DNA of 23,258 nt from NCBI GenBank assembly GCA_002937495.1, contig PTJW01000004.1, forward strand, positions 1-23,258, read 5' to 3'. The notes under the pieces were generated by a model. That model ran no database searches, was not told the origin of the DNA, and saw only the letters and a program-made list of their open reading frames with translations. Numbering within the stretch: position 1 is the stretch's first letter; each line of letters starts with the position of its first letter. A program made the position numbers and the translations under genes. Shown here piece by piece: positions 1 to 8,195 of the stretch. This stretch comes from Pseudomonadota bacterium. Lineage in GTDB: Bacteria; Pseudomonadota; Alphaproteobacteria; UBA1280; UBA12223.

Positions 1-2
1 AA

Positions 3-35
3 GCAAAAATCAGAGAAATTCTTGCAGCTAAATAA
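3..35 (+). CDS. 3' end of an unidentified protein (partial)
   Basis: The first bases read in frame 3 as AKIREILAAK followed by TAA, and a strong hairpin terminator lies about 20 bases later, as expected at the end of a real + strand gene. The other two frames either stop almost at once or run through the terminator. Ten residues are too few to name a family. The call rests on frame plausibility and the terminator only. Confidence 0.4.
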   Translation, partial: AKIREILAAK

Positions 36-53
36 TTTACTTACAAATAAAAG

Positions 54-77
54 CCACCCGATAACGGGTGGTTTTTT
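54..77. terminator. Rho-independent terminator after the upstream + strand gene
   Basis: A perfect 7-bp stem, CCACCCG (54-60) with CGGGTGG (65-71), encloses the tetraloop ATAA and is followed by six T (72-77). On the other strand the hairpin is followed by CTTTTAT, so it may also end the pseudopilin gene, whose stop codon (76-78) touches it. It is probably shared by the two convergent genes. Confidence 0.85.
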
Positions 78-663
78 ATGGTAAAGTTCTTTGTCTACCC
101 ATTACGTACAAATAGTCTTTATCAGTAACTTTAATAAGTCTTATCTTACCATTTATAGCTCCATCATTATTATCTATATAATTATCTAACTTAGAGAACA
201 TATCCTTACCTAAAGATAAAGAATCGCCTGAAAAGTTAACTCTTACATATTCTGCACAGTTTAAGCTAGCACTAGAGCAATTACTTAAGGTACTATCTGA
301 TTTTGTAACCAATACAATAGCACTATCTTCTGATGGAAAATCTTTAATTTGAAAATAATAATCATTTGAGTTTTCAATATTTGAAAGATATGGTCCGTTC
401 CAAGTTGATAGAGATTCTCTATTTTGAACTAAATCACTACCATATAAAGTTACACCTGAATAAATAGGCAGCGGTTTACCATTTTCTAAATAATAGTGCT
501 CACTTGCATCATGTATAGCTTTAAAAGTTTGCCAATATTGAGCTGACTTTACATTTTGAATTGCATTATACAATGCTGCACCACTAATTACACTTAGTGC
601 TCCAAATATTGCTAGGGCTATCCTTGCATCAAGACCAAACATTGCACCTTTTTTATTTAACAT
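76..663 (-). CDS. Pseudopilin-like (type II secretion / type IV pilin-like) protein
   Basis: This 195-residue protein has a short basic start (MLNKKGAMFG), one hydrophobic helix at about residues 13-33 and then a soluble domain. That is the layout of pilin-like proteins, although the Gly-Phe-Thr-Leu-x-Glu prepilin motif is not classical: the helix is preceded by GLDAR. The soluble part contains WNGPYLS and a Cys pair eight residues apart (near residues 129 and 136) that could form a disulphide in the periplasm. The ribosome binding site AGGGAGA lies seven bases before the ATG. A damaged paralogue sits at 18861-19439 with the same N-terminus, the WSGP segment, a Cys pair and a similar C-terminal strand pattern. 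No pilus or secretion machinery gene is nearby. The pilin-like class is an inference from topology; the exact role is unknown. Confidence 0.7.
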   Translation of the reverse strand: MLNKKGAMFGLDARIALAIFGALSVISGAALYNAIQNVKSAQYWQTFKAIHDASEHYYLENGKPLPIYSGVTLYGSDLVQNRESLSTWNGPYLSNIENSNDYYFQIKDFPSEDSAIVLVTKSDSTLSNCSSASLNCAEYVRVNFSGDSLSLGKDMFSKLDNYIDNNDGAINGKIRLIKVTDKDYLYVMGRQRTLP

Positions 664-775
664 TGTAAAATCTCCCTAATAAAAAACACATTACTACTAT
701 ACTTATAGCATTGTTTATAAAATAACACCATGCACGTGTAATAGTTACTTAAACTTAATGTTACACTTTTAACAC

Positions 776-803
776 AAAAAAAGCCACCATAAGGCAGCTT
801 TTT
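776..803 (-). terminator. polA terminator
   Basis: Just beyond the polA stop, AAAAAGC (778-784) pairs with GCTTTTT (797-803), and an inner CC/GG pair closes the ATAA loop. On the minus strand the stem is followed by a run of T. It matches a Rho-independent terminator for polA. Confidence 0.75.
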
Positions 804-815
804 ATAATATAAATA

Positions 816-3548
816 TTAATGTGCTTCGTTCCAGTTTTTACCTACACCAATATCAGCTTTAAATTTAACTTGTAAATCAACTGAAGACTCCATAATATCT
901 TTAATAAAGTTTGAAACTTCTTCTACTTGTTGATCTGGAATTGTAAATACTAATTCATCATGTATTTGCATTAGCATTTTAGATTCTGGGTATTTATATT
1001 CTAAAGCTGCTTCAATTTTAGGCATGATGATTTTCATAATATCAGCATTAGCACCTTGCATAGGAGCATTTACAGCACCACGCATAGCATTTGACTGCAC
1101 AATTTTATTTGTTGATGATGCTTCTGGTAAATGGATACGACGGCCATAAATAGTTTCTACATAGCCTAAATCAGATGCTTTTTGGCGTTGCTCAGACATA
1201 AACTGCTCTAAACCATCAAACATTCTGTAGTATTCTTCAATAATTTGCTTACCTTCAGCATTAGATACACCAATTTGCTTAGCTAATGAGAACGGACCCA
1301 TACCATAAACAATACCAAAGTTAATTGCTTTAGCTTTTCTTCTAAATTCATCTTCTGTTGAACCAAAAATCTTCATAGCTGTAAAGCTGTGAATATCTTT
1401 ATCTTCGTTAAATGCTTGAATTAGCGGCTTAATATTAGCCATATGAGCTAAAATACGAAGTTCAGCTTGTGAATAGTCAATAGAAACAAAGCTTCTGCCT
1501 TCTGCAGGAATAAATGCTTCTCTAATTTTTTGTCCATCAGTTGTTCTAATAGGTATATTTTGCAAGTTAGGATCTGATGATGCTAAACGACCAGTTGCTG
1601 CACCTGTTTGCTTATATGAAGTATGAATTCTGCCAGTTTTTGAATTTAAATATGTTGGTAATGCATCAACATATGTAGATTTTAACTTAGTTAAGTGTCT
1701 AAACTGTTCAATTTTTTTAGCGATTTCAAAACCTTCATCAACTAACTTATCAAGCACTTCTTGACCTGTTTTCCAACCTGTTTTAGTTTTTTTACCACCT
1801 GGTAATTCTAACTTACCAAATAAAATCTCACCTAATTGCTTAGGAGATGAAATATTAAACTCTTCACCAGCAATATCATAAATTTCTTGCTGTAATTCTT
1901 CTGCTCTATTGGCAAAGTCTTCTGATAAATCTTTTAATTTTGCTAAATCAACATGCACACCGTGTTGTTCCATTTTAAATAATGTATCAATCATTGGGCG
2001 TTCAATATCTGCATAAACAGTAGCTAAAGTAGGCTCTGCTGCTAGTTTTTGAGCAAAAATTTCATAAAGTCTAAATGTAATATCAGCATCTTCAGCTGCA
2101 TAAACTGTAGCATTTGCTAAGTCTAAGTCTGCAAATGTTTGTCCCTTAGCTAAACCAAGTTCGTTAAATTTAATAGTTTTATGGTTTAAATATAATGCAG
2201 ATAATTCATCCATATTATGACGGTGCTTACCACCAGCTAATACAAACGACATAACCATTGTATCATCAATATTGTTAAATTCTACGCCATATTTATTTAA
2301 TACATGCATATCATACTTTAAGTTTTGACCAATTTTAATAATATCTTCAGATTTTAAAATAGGCTTTAGTTTATCTAAAACTAAGTCCATACTTAGCTGA
2401 TCGGCAGTTTCTGCAAACATATCCATGCCTGTATTATGAGCAAGTGGAATATAACAAGCCTTACCAGCTTCTGTAGCTAATGAAATACCAACTAAATTAG
2501 CACTCATACCATCTAAAGAGTCTGTTTCTGTATCAATTGCAAAGTACTTAGAATCGTATAATCTTTCAACCCATACATCTAACATATCTACACTATTAAC
2601 TAGCATATAGTTACTTGTATCAATTGGTGATGATTGGTTAGATTCTTCTGCTTTTTCACTCTTAATAGTTTCAAGAGCATTTTTAGAAAGGTAACCTTCT
2701 GCTAATTTTTTAGCCATTGATTTAAAACCTAAGAATTCAGCATACTCAACTGCTTTTTCTGTTGGAATTTCATAGTTTAGTAAGTACTCATTAACTTGTG
2801 GGTAAATATCTGTTTTTAAAGTGGCTAATTCTCTTGAAATGAAGGCATCTTCTTTATAAGTAGTTAAGTTCTCTTTTAGCTTAGCTTTTGTGATATTTTC
2901 AATGTTTTCGTATAGATTTTCTAATGTTCCATACTCATTTATAAGCTGTGAAGCAGTTTTAGGACCTACCGATTTAACACCTGGGATATTATCTACCGAG
3001 TCACCAATTAAAGCTTGTACTTCTGTTACTTTATTAGGGCCTACGCCAAACTTTTTCATAACATCATCTGCATCAAGTTCTACTTGTTTACCTGCATCAT
3101 ACATATTAACATCATCTGTAATAAGTTGCATTAAGTCTTTATCTGATGAAACAATTGTTAAATCGTATTTGCTAGAATCAATTTTTTTAGCAAATGTAGC
3201 GATAATATCATCAGCCTCAAAGCCTTTTTCTTTTAAAACAGTTAAACCTAAAGACTGTAATAAAGGCTCTACATATTCAAATTGCATTGCTAGCTCTTCT
3301 GGTGGAGCTTTTCTGTTTGCTTTATATTCTGTGTAAATTTCGTTTCTAAATGTTTTAGCACCACTATCTAAAGCAACAATACACATATCAGGCTTTAAAG
3401 TATCGATAGTCTTTAAAGTCATATTTGCTAGGCCATAAAGGGCGTTTGTGTGCAGGCCGTCTGGTCTTGTTAATTCTCTAATTGCATAAAAAGCTCTGAA
3501 TAAAAAGTTATATCCATCAATAATTATTACTTTTTTCTTATCTGTCAT
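816..3548 (-). CDS. polA: DNA polymerase I
   Basis: DNA polymerase I fills gaps and removes Okazaki primers in the cytoplasm. The frame is open to 3638, but the family-like start is MTDKKKVIIIDGYNFLFRAF with its ATG at 3546-3548, giving 910 residues, a usual length. The N-terminal 5'-3' exonuclease (about 1-290) has VSSDKDLMQL and GVKSVGPKTA. The 3'-5' exonuclease (about 310-490) keeps the acidic residues of a working proofreader: FAIDTETD, NLKYDMHVL and YAAEDADIT. The polymerase domain (about 530-910) has motif A DYSQAELRILAHMA, the O helix RRKAKAINFGIVYG and motif C QIHDELVF. All three activities should be intact. It is transcribed away from the putative oriC on its left side. The upstream purine stretch AGAGAAAA is only a weak ribosome binding site, so a longer N-terminus is possible. 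Confidence 0.97.
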   Translation of the reverse strand: MTDKKKVIIIDGYNFLFRAFYAIRELTRPDGLHTNALYGLANMTLKTIDTLKPDMCIVALDSGAKTFRNEIYTEYKANRKAPPEELAMQFEYVEPLLQSLGLTVLKEKGFEADDIIATFAKKIDSSKYDLTIVSSDKDLMQLITDDVNMYDAGKQVELDADDVMKKFGVGPNKVTEVQALIGDSVDNIPGVKSVGPKTASQLINEYGTLENLYENIENITKAKLKENLTTYKEDAFISRELATLKTDIYPQVNEYLLNYEIPTEKAVEYAEFLGFKSMAKKLAEGYLSKNALETIKSEKAEESNQSSPIDTSNYMLVNSVDMLDVWVERLYDSKYFAIDTETDSLDGMSANLVGISLATEAGKACYIPLAHNTGMDMFAETADQLSMDLVLDKLKPILKSEDIIKIGQNLKYDMHVLNKYGVEFNNIDDTMVMSFVLAGGKHRHNMDELSALYLNHKTIKFNELGLAKGQTFADLDLANATVYAAEDADITFRLYEIFAQKLAAEPTLATVYADIERPMIDTLFKMEQHGVHVDLAKLKDLSEDFANRAEELQQEIYDIAGEEFNISSPKQLGEILFGKLELPGGKKTKTGWKTGQEVLDKLVDEGFEIAKKIEQFRHLTKLKSTYVDALPTYLNSKTGRIHTSYKQTGAATGRLASSDPNLQNIPIRTTDGQKIREAFIPAEGRSFVSIDYSQAELRILAHMANIKPLIQAFNEDKDIHSFTAMKIFGSTEDEFRRKAKAINFGIVYGMGPFSLAKQIGVSNAEGKQIIEEYYRMFDGLEQFMSEQRQKASDLGYVETIYGRRIHLPEASSTNKIVQSNAMRGAVNAPMQGANADIMKIIMPKIEAALEYKYPESKMLMQIHDELVFTIPDQQVEEVSNFIKDIMESSVDLQVKFKADIGVGKNWNEAH

Positions 3549-3637
3549 AGGTTTTGTTTTCTCTTTTGAATTGATTAGACTTAAATTTATAACGCAAAGT
3601 TTAACATTTTTTACTCTCTTCTTAAAGTTTAAAATCA

Positions 3638-4197
3638 TATATATATACTATATATTAATTATTGTGAGTAAATTTTCATCATTTTATAGAAAATCATAAA
3701 AATATAGCGATAAAAAGCCTGGTTATCCACAGTTATTCACAGGCTTGTTTTTAAGCCATTTAAAAGCCTTATTTTATCCACACTAGAAAAATTATGTTTT
3801 TTTATCAAATAGCTAGTATCTTATTTTTTTGTGGATTATGTGTGTAATTTTTTTTAATCATTAAAATTACTTTCAAGTTTGTCCACAATTAGTAAGTTAT
3901 CCACAATAATACTTAAGTGTATTGAATTATAGTAATTTTTTTTAAAAAACCGCAGAAAACCTACTGTTAGTTTTTTGTTATACTTGTGTGGTTAAAAGTT
4001 GTATAAATTAACAAGTTAAGTTATTATTAACACTATTCATATTTAATAAGACAAATTATATACACGTTAGTAATTATTTATTAGATTGAAATATATAAAA
4101 AAAATTAACTTATCCACATTACTAAGCGCACCAACTACTAAAACAAATATTTTATATATATATAATATTATTATTATTAGTGAAGTGTGAATAATTT
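3638..4197. other. oriC: Putative chromosomal replication origin (oriC)
   Basis: The gap between divergent polA and hemE holds a cluster of DnaA boxes. TTATCCACA occurs at 3723-3731, 3774-3782, 3897-3905 and 4110-4118. TTATTCACA occurs at 3733-3741 and, inverted, at 4186-4194. One-mismatch boxes lie at 3830-3838 (inverted), 3879-3887 and 3987-3995 (inverted). The first two are one base apart, about one helical turn centre to centre. AT-only tracts flank both ends (3638-3662 and 4148-4180), and an A/T tract palindrome lies at about 3945-3956. Origins next to hemE are established for Caulobacter and Rickettsia. dnaA is not in the window, which is normal for this class. I infer origin function from box density and gene context. 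Confidence 0.88.
4148..4180. other. AT-rich tract, candidate DNA unwinding element
   Basis: Thirty-three bases are almost wholly A/T, with alternating TATATATATATAATATTATT-type sequence. They lie between the DnaA boxes at 4110-4118 and 4186-4194. Such a tract beside DnaA boxes is where bacterial origins usually open first. A similar tract at 3638-3662 is an alternative. Confidence 0.5.
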
Positions 4198-4212
4198 ATG
4201 AGAGTAGAAGAC

Positions 4213-5277
4213 ATGACGAAACTATTACTTAACACTCTAGATAAAAATATTGAAAAGAGTGAGTTAAACTCGAACCCTGTTTGGATTATGAGACAGGCAG
4301 GTAGATACCTTCCAGAATATAGAGAGTTGAGAGCTAAAGCTCGTGACTTTATGGACCTAGCTAATAATTCAGAATTAGCTTCTGAAATTACTTTGCAGCC
4401 TATTAGAAGATTCGAACAATTAGATGCAGCTATACTATTTGCAGACATCTTACATATTCCATATGCATTAAATGAATCTGTAGAGTTTAAAGCAGGTGTT
4501 GGACCTATACTAAGTACTATTAAAACATCTCAAGATATTTCTAGATTAAAAGATAACTTAGAATCTGATGAATTTCATAATAAACTTTCAGGAGTATATG
4601 GAACTATTAAAACTGTAAACTCTCAATTACAAAAAGATAAAACATTTATTGGTTTTTGTGGAGCACCATGGACTGTAGCTACTTATATGCTTGAAGGACA
4701 AGGATCTAAAGATTATCGTCATGCAAAACAAATGATGTACAATAACTCTAGTGATTTTGAAGATCTTATTGAAACTTTAGTTAAAGCTAGTGTTAAGTAT
4801 TTATCTAAACAAATTGAAAGTGGCGTACAGGTTGTTAAAATATTTGACTCATGGGCTGGTGTACTAACAGACGACCAAGTAAGAAAATACAGCTTTGAAC
4901 CTATGCTAAAAATTGCAAGCCAAGTAAAAGCTAAACACCCAAATACACCTGTGATACTATTACCAAAGGGTGTACAAAACCATTTACTTAAAGAATTAGC
5001 AGAAAAATACAATGAAATGTTTGACTGCCTAGCTTTAGGACAAACTACAAATCAGCAATGGGCTGCAGATAACCTACAACAACATATCTGCCTGCAAGGT
5101 AACCTAGACCCTGCCCTAATGATTTGCGATAAAAACAAAGTATATGATGAAACTGCCAAAATGGTAGAAATCTTTAAACATGGTAAATACATTGCCAACT
5201 TAGGACATGGTGTAACGCCAGATACTAAAATTGAAAATGTACAAGCCTTCTTAAACTCAGTAAAAGAAAATAGCTAA
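4213..5277 (+). CDS. hemE: Uroporphyrinogen decarboxylase
   Basis: HemE removes four carboxyl groups from uroporphyrinogen III to give coproporphyrinogen III in haem synthesis, in the cytoplasm. The family signature VWIMRQAGRYLPEYRE is near the N-terminus. GFCGAPWTVATYMLEG, the FDSWAG segment and the C-terminal NLGHGVTPDT loop follow. I prefer the ATG at 4213 because it gives the usual MTK start and has GAGAG eight bases upstream; the ATG at 4198 is in frame and adds five residues. The length is 354, close to the family norm. A DnaA box ends four bases before the 4198 ATG, so origin firing and hemE transcription probably affect each other. tadA follows one base after the stop, which suggests one transcript. 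Confidence 0.96.
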   Translation: MTKLLLNTLDKNIEKSELNSNPVWIMRQAGRYLPEYRELRAKARDFMDLANNSELASEITLQPIRRFEQLDAAILFADILHIPYALNESVEFKAGVGPILSTIKTSQDISRLKDNLESDEFHNKLSGVYGTIKTVNSQLQKDKTFIGFCGAPWTVATYMLEGQGSKDYRHAKQMMYNNSSDFEDLIETLVKASVKYLSKQIESGVQVVKIFDSWAGVLTDDQVRKYSFEPMLKIASQVKAKHPNTPVILLPKGVQNHLLKELAEKYNEMFDCLALGQTTNQQWAADNLQQHICLQGNLDPALMICDKNKVYDETAKMVEIFKHGKYIANLGHGVTPDTKIENVQAFLNSVKENS

Positions 5278-5278
5278 A

Positions 5279-5734
5279 ATGCCTGATTTAGACAAGATTA
5301 TACAAAGAACATTGCAGTTAGCAGAATCGGCTGGAGAGAATGATGAGGTTCCGGTTGGTGCAGTTATATATGATGATGAGGGTAATATAGTAGCTGAAAG
5401 CGAAAATAAGACGCGTAGAGAGCATTCTGTGAGTTTTCATGCAGAATTAGCTGTAATTGCTCAAATGGGCTCTAAAAAGGGTTCAGAGAACTTATCTGAG
5501 TATCATTTAGCTACATCATTAGAGCCATGTGCTATGTGTGCACAGGCAATTGCATGGGCAAAGCTTAAAACTGTTGTAATAGCTTGTGATGATGAAAAGT
5601 CGGGTGGAGTATTGCATAATGCTAAAGTATTTGAGCATTCGCACCATAAGCCTGAAGTAATCTATTTAGATTCGTATAAAGAACAAAGCGCAAACCTTTT
5701 AAAGCAATTTTTTAAGAAAAAGCGTAAAAAATAA
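5279..5734 (+). CDS. tadA: tRNA adenosine(34) deaminase
   Basis: This 151-residue deaminase should convert adenosine to inosine at the wobble position of tRNA-Arg(ACG). The zinc-dependent signature is complete: HAE at 54-56 supplies a metal ligand and the proton-shuttling Glu, and PCAMC at 83-87 supplies two Cys ligands. The N-terminal NDEVPVGAVI segment is typical of TadA. The C-terminus is Lys-rich (KKKRKK), which suits RNA binding. Its ATG comes one base after the hemE stop, so translation is probably coupled. Other cytidine or guanine deaminases share the fold; size and motifs favour TadA. Confidence 0.9.
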   Translation: MPDLDKIIQRTLQLAESAGENDEVPVGAVIYDDEGNIVAESENKTRREHSVSFHAELAVIAQMGSKKGSENLSEYHLATSLEPCAMCAQAIAWAKLKTVVIACDDEKSGGVLHNAKVFEHSHHKPEVIYLDSYKEQSANLLKQFFKKKRKK

Positions 5735-5748
5735 CACTTAATATCTTA

Positions 5749-5799
5749 ATATTATACAATTAGTTATATTGTAACTGATTAGTATCGGTTGTATAATAT
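5749..5799. promoter_or_regulatory. Promoter with an overlapping inverted repeat, upstream of the microprotein
   Basis: TTGTAA (5769-5774) and TATAAT (5792-5797) are 17 bases apart, a near-consensus vegetative promoter. It would start RNA about 30 bases before the 5837 ATG. The -10 box lies inside the right arm of an 11-bp perfect inverted repeat (5749-5759 with 5789-5799), and a smaller stem, AGTTA/TAACT (5762-5766 with 5772-5776), sits in the loop. The repeat could be an operator, a cruciform, or the end of the hemE-tadA transcript; no T-run follows in +, so a plain terminator is less likely. Confidence 0.6.
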
Positions 5800-5836
5800 T
5801 TATATATACTAGTATTTAGATGAGGGGTGTTATCTT

Positions 5837-6010
5837 ATGGATTTAGGGGTAAGAAGTGCTGATAGACGAAAAAGGCAGATCAAAATTCAGCATAAAAACA
5901 TGAGAAAGTCTGATAGACGAAAAGCAGATAAAATTGACCAGAATATTTATAAAGCCATTATGGTTTTAATTCCGCTGGTTCTAATTTTATGGGCTTTAAA
6001 CATAAGATAA
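5837..6010 (+). CDS. 57-residue single-span membrane microprotein
   Basis: An open frame from ATG (5837) to TAA (6008-6010) has GAGGGG nine bases upstream, a strong promoter before it and a hairpin terminator after it. The first 40 residues are very basic and contain two copies of a similar motif: SADRRKRQ near residue 7 and KSDRRKAD near residue 24. Residues about 41-54 (IMVLIPLVLILWAL) form one hydrophobic helix near the C-terminus. This topology suggests a tail-anchored protein with a basic cytosolic part that could bind nucleic acid, lipid headgroups or a partner. I do not recognise a family. It precedes the EamA-GGDEF gene on the same strand but is separated from it by a terminator. Confidence 0.72.
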   Translation: MDLGVRSADRRKRQIKIQHKNMRKSDRRKADKIDQNIYKAIMVLIPLVLILWALNIR

Positions 6011-6019
6011 CATAGATAT

Positions 6020-6060
6020 AAAGACTCTGTGGCTTTTATTAGCTTAGAGTCTTTATTATT
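6020..6060 (+). terminator. Terminator after the microprotein gene
   Basis: AAAGACTCT (6020-6028) pairs perfectly with AGAGTCTTT (6046-6054) over a 17-base loop, followed by a T-rich run. Some read-through into the next gene is possible because the loop is long. Confidence 0.65.
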
Positions 6061-6080
6061 TTTTATAAGGATATAAATTT

Positions 6081-7718
6081 ATGATTAATTTAGAAAAAAT
6101 GAAATATCACTACAAAATAGGTTTGGCATTTGGTCTACTAGAAATTTTACTTACTGCTTTTCAGGTGGTATTTAGTAGATATTCAATTTTAGAGTATAAT
6201 ATCAGCCCAGCTGTTTCTATTATTTTAGCTTTAATGGTTGGCTCTTTTGTTCAGTTAGCTTATGCTGGGCCTGGTTATGGTTTATTTTTTATTAAAACAT
6301 TAAAAAATATTAACACATGGCTATACACAGTTATGCAAATAGCTATGAATATAGCAGGTATTTATATTTTAATTTATATTACAACAACTGAAGCTTTCTT
6401 TATTCAAAGAATTGGTATTATAATGAGCTTGCTGCTAGGTTTCTTATTCTTAAACAGAAGTATTAAATCTGTTGATTTTATAGGTATAGGCTTAATTTTA
6501 TTTGGTATTGGTATTGTTTTAAGCGGCTTTGATAAAGTAACGATGATTACTGTAGCCTTTTTAGCTTTAATTGCAGGTACTATGAATGCAGGTCGTCGAA
6601 TTATTGCAGAAATACACCCTATTTATGCTAAAACTTCAAATAATTTAGAAAGAGTAAGATGCACAGGTGTTATTACATTAGTTTCTAGTATTTTATTCTT
6701 AATTTTTATTTTCTCTCTATCGGTTATTAAAACAAAAGTTGGACATGATGTTGATATCTATATTATTAACTGGGCCCCTACTTTAGATCAGTTTTTAAAT
6801 AAGCATAATTTTTATTACGGTATTATTATTGGTTTCTTTATTATTCCGCTTGATACATTGGCATTTTTTAGAGCAAACCAGCTATTAAAGCAAGAAACAT
6901 TCATTGCTTTAGGTGCTATTACTCCATTTATTATTTTATTTACAGAAATTGCCTTTTCATCACTAGGATTATTAGACATTAAACATATTACAGCATTAGA
7001 CTTAATTGCAGGTGTAATAATTGTTGCAGGTGCCGTGCAAATTATGTATAGTAGAATTTATTCTGATAAGCCACACTTATCAAAGCAAGAAAAGCAATAT
7101 GTAAGAGATGCTAAAGTGCTTGCATTAGCAGGTTTAGAAATGGTAGATCAAAAACATAATAAATTAGCTAATCTATTAAATATTAACAAAGAAATGTTAG
7201 ATAATATTTTAAATGAAAGAGCAGTTTTAAGTCGTAAAGATATGGAAAAAATCAGAAATAATTTTGCTAAAAGAATAGCATTGTTTGATTCATTAACAGG
7301 TTTAGATTCTCGTGATCATTTTAAAGCAAATATGAGAAACTTAGCAGATGCTAGCTTTATTAGTGTTATTTTCTTAAATATCAAAGACTTTAGCCCTATT
7401 AATGAACAATACGGCCATGAAGCTGGTGATGAACTATTACAACATATTGCAACAAGATTAAATAATAGATATCCACATGCTTATATTACGCGATTTAACG
7501 GTGATGATTTCTGCTTAGTTTTTGCTAATAAAAATAAATATCAGATGCGTCAATTAGAGCGAGAGGTTCAGTCTATTATTGCACAGCCTTATACATTAGA
7601 TTTAACAGGTATTACGCTTGCTATTTCAGCAACGGTTGAGTCTAAAAACTATCCTGAAGATCTTAGAACTGTAAAAGAATTACTAGATTACTCAGAAGAT
7701 AAAATTTATGGAAATTAA
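6081..7718 (+). CDS. EamA/DMT-type membrane protein fused to a degenerate GGDEF domain
   Basis: Residues about 1-325 are some ten hydrophobic helices with the two-fold layout of the drug/metabolite transporter (EamA) superfamily. A helical linker (about 335-400) leads to a C-terminal GGDEF-like domain (about 401-545). There DSLTGLDSRDHF matches the usual start of the domain, FLNIKDFSPINEQYGHEAGDELL matches the metal and GTP-binding region, and RFNGDDF (NGDDF at 473-477) stands for RYGGDEF. The first Gly is Asn, the fourth residue is Asp, and the RxxD inhibitory site is absent (YPHA instead). Cyclase activity may therefore be weak or lost. AAGGAT lies nine bases before the ATG. A convergent paralogue (8202-9137) lacks this domain. 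My inference is a membrane sensor or transporter that binds GTP or reports transport state; the ligand is unknown. Confidence 0.85.
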   Translation: MINLEKMKYHYKIGLAFGLLEILLTAFQVVFSRYSILEYNISPAVSIILALMVGSFVQLAYAGPGYGLFFIKTLKNINTWLYTVMQIAMNIAGIYILIYITTTEAFFIQRIGIIMSLLLGFLFLNRSIKSVDFIGIGLILFGIGIVLSGFDKVTMITVAFLALIAGTMNAGRRIIAEIHPIYAKTSNNLERVRCTGVITLVSSILFLIFIFSLSVIKTKVGHDVDIYIINWAPTLDQFLNKHNFYYGIIIGFFIIPLDTLAFFRANQLLKQETFIALGAITPFIILFTEIAFSSLGLLDIKHITALDLIAGVIIVAGAVQIMYSRIYSDKPHLSKQEKQYVRDAKVLALAGLEMVDQKHNKLANLLNINKEMLDNILNERAVLSRKDMEKIRNNFAKRIALFDSLTGLDSRDHFKANMRNLADASFISVIFLNIKDFSPINEQYGHEAGDELLQHIATRLNNRYPHAYITRFNGDDFCLVFANKNKYQMRQLEREVQSIIAQPYTLDLTGITLAISATVESKNYPEDLRTVKELLDYSEDKIYGN

Positions 7719-7724
7719 TTAAAA

Positions 7725-8195
7725 ATGTTAGCTATTAAAAATTTAAATAATTGGTCTAAAAGTTTTTCTTTTTGGATGTTACTAAGTTTTACATTTTCTT
7801 TAATAGGTATAGATTTTTTAACAATGTATTTATACATTCAATTTGGTTATGCAGAGTTTACTCAAATACCTGAAAAATATTATTATCTTATTGTTTTAAC
7901 TTATTTATTGCCAATATGTTTAATAGTACTAAGATTATTTTGTTTAGAAAAGATTGAATACATTGTAAGCTCTAAAAAAATAGATGCTTTAGGTGTTAGC
8001 TTTTGTATTATTATGACAACTATTTTATTAGGTTATTTTTATGCAAATGATATGCACTTATGGTATAACGATCATATGAAATCATCCCTAGGATTTATAT
8101 ATCTGGTATCAATAATTTATATTATAATTATACTGTTTATTTTGATATCAGATTTTATAGAATATAAACTATGTGCAGGTGTTAAAAAAAACTAG
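7725..8195 (+). CDS. Four-helix membrane protein of unknown function
   Basis: This 156-residue protein has four hydrophobic segments at about 15-38, 50-70, 86-108 and 122-146, with short polar loops and a Lys-rich end (VKKN). It starts six bases after the stop of the EamA-GGDEF gene, so the two are very likely co-transcribed and perhaps co-translated. It has no clear ribosome binding site of its own. I recognise no family. Being tied to a membrane signalling or transport protein, it may be its partner, but nothing in the sequence proves this. It ends in a terminator shared with the convergent gene. Confidence 0.75.
   Translation: MLAIKNLNNWSKSFSFWMLLSFTFSLIGIDFLTMYLYIQFGYAEFTQIPEKYYYLIVLTYLLPICLIVLRLFCLEKIEYIVSSKKIDALGVSFCIIMTTILLGYFYANDMHLWYNDHMKSSLGFIYLVSIIYIIIILFILISDFIEYKLCAGVKKN

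Noticed and set aside
2890..3336. Plus-strand open frame opposite polA
   Set aside because: It is antisense to the conserved exonuclease domain of DNA polymerase I and is Ser/Pro-rich low-complexity sequence typical of shadows.
4152..5012. Minus-strand open frames opposite the start and middle of hemE
   Set aside because: Both are antisense to a strongly conserved enzyme and have no motif; one would begin inside the AT-rich part of the origin.
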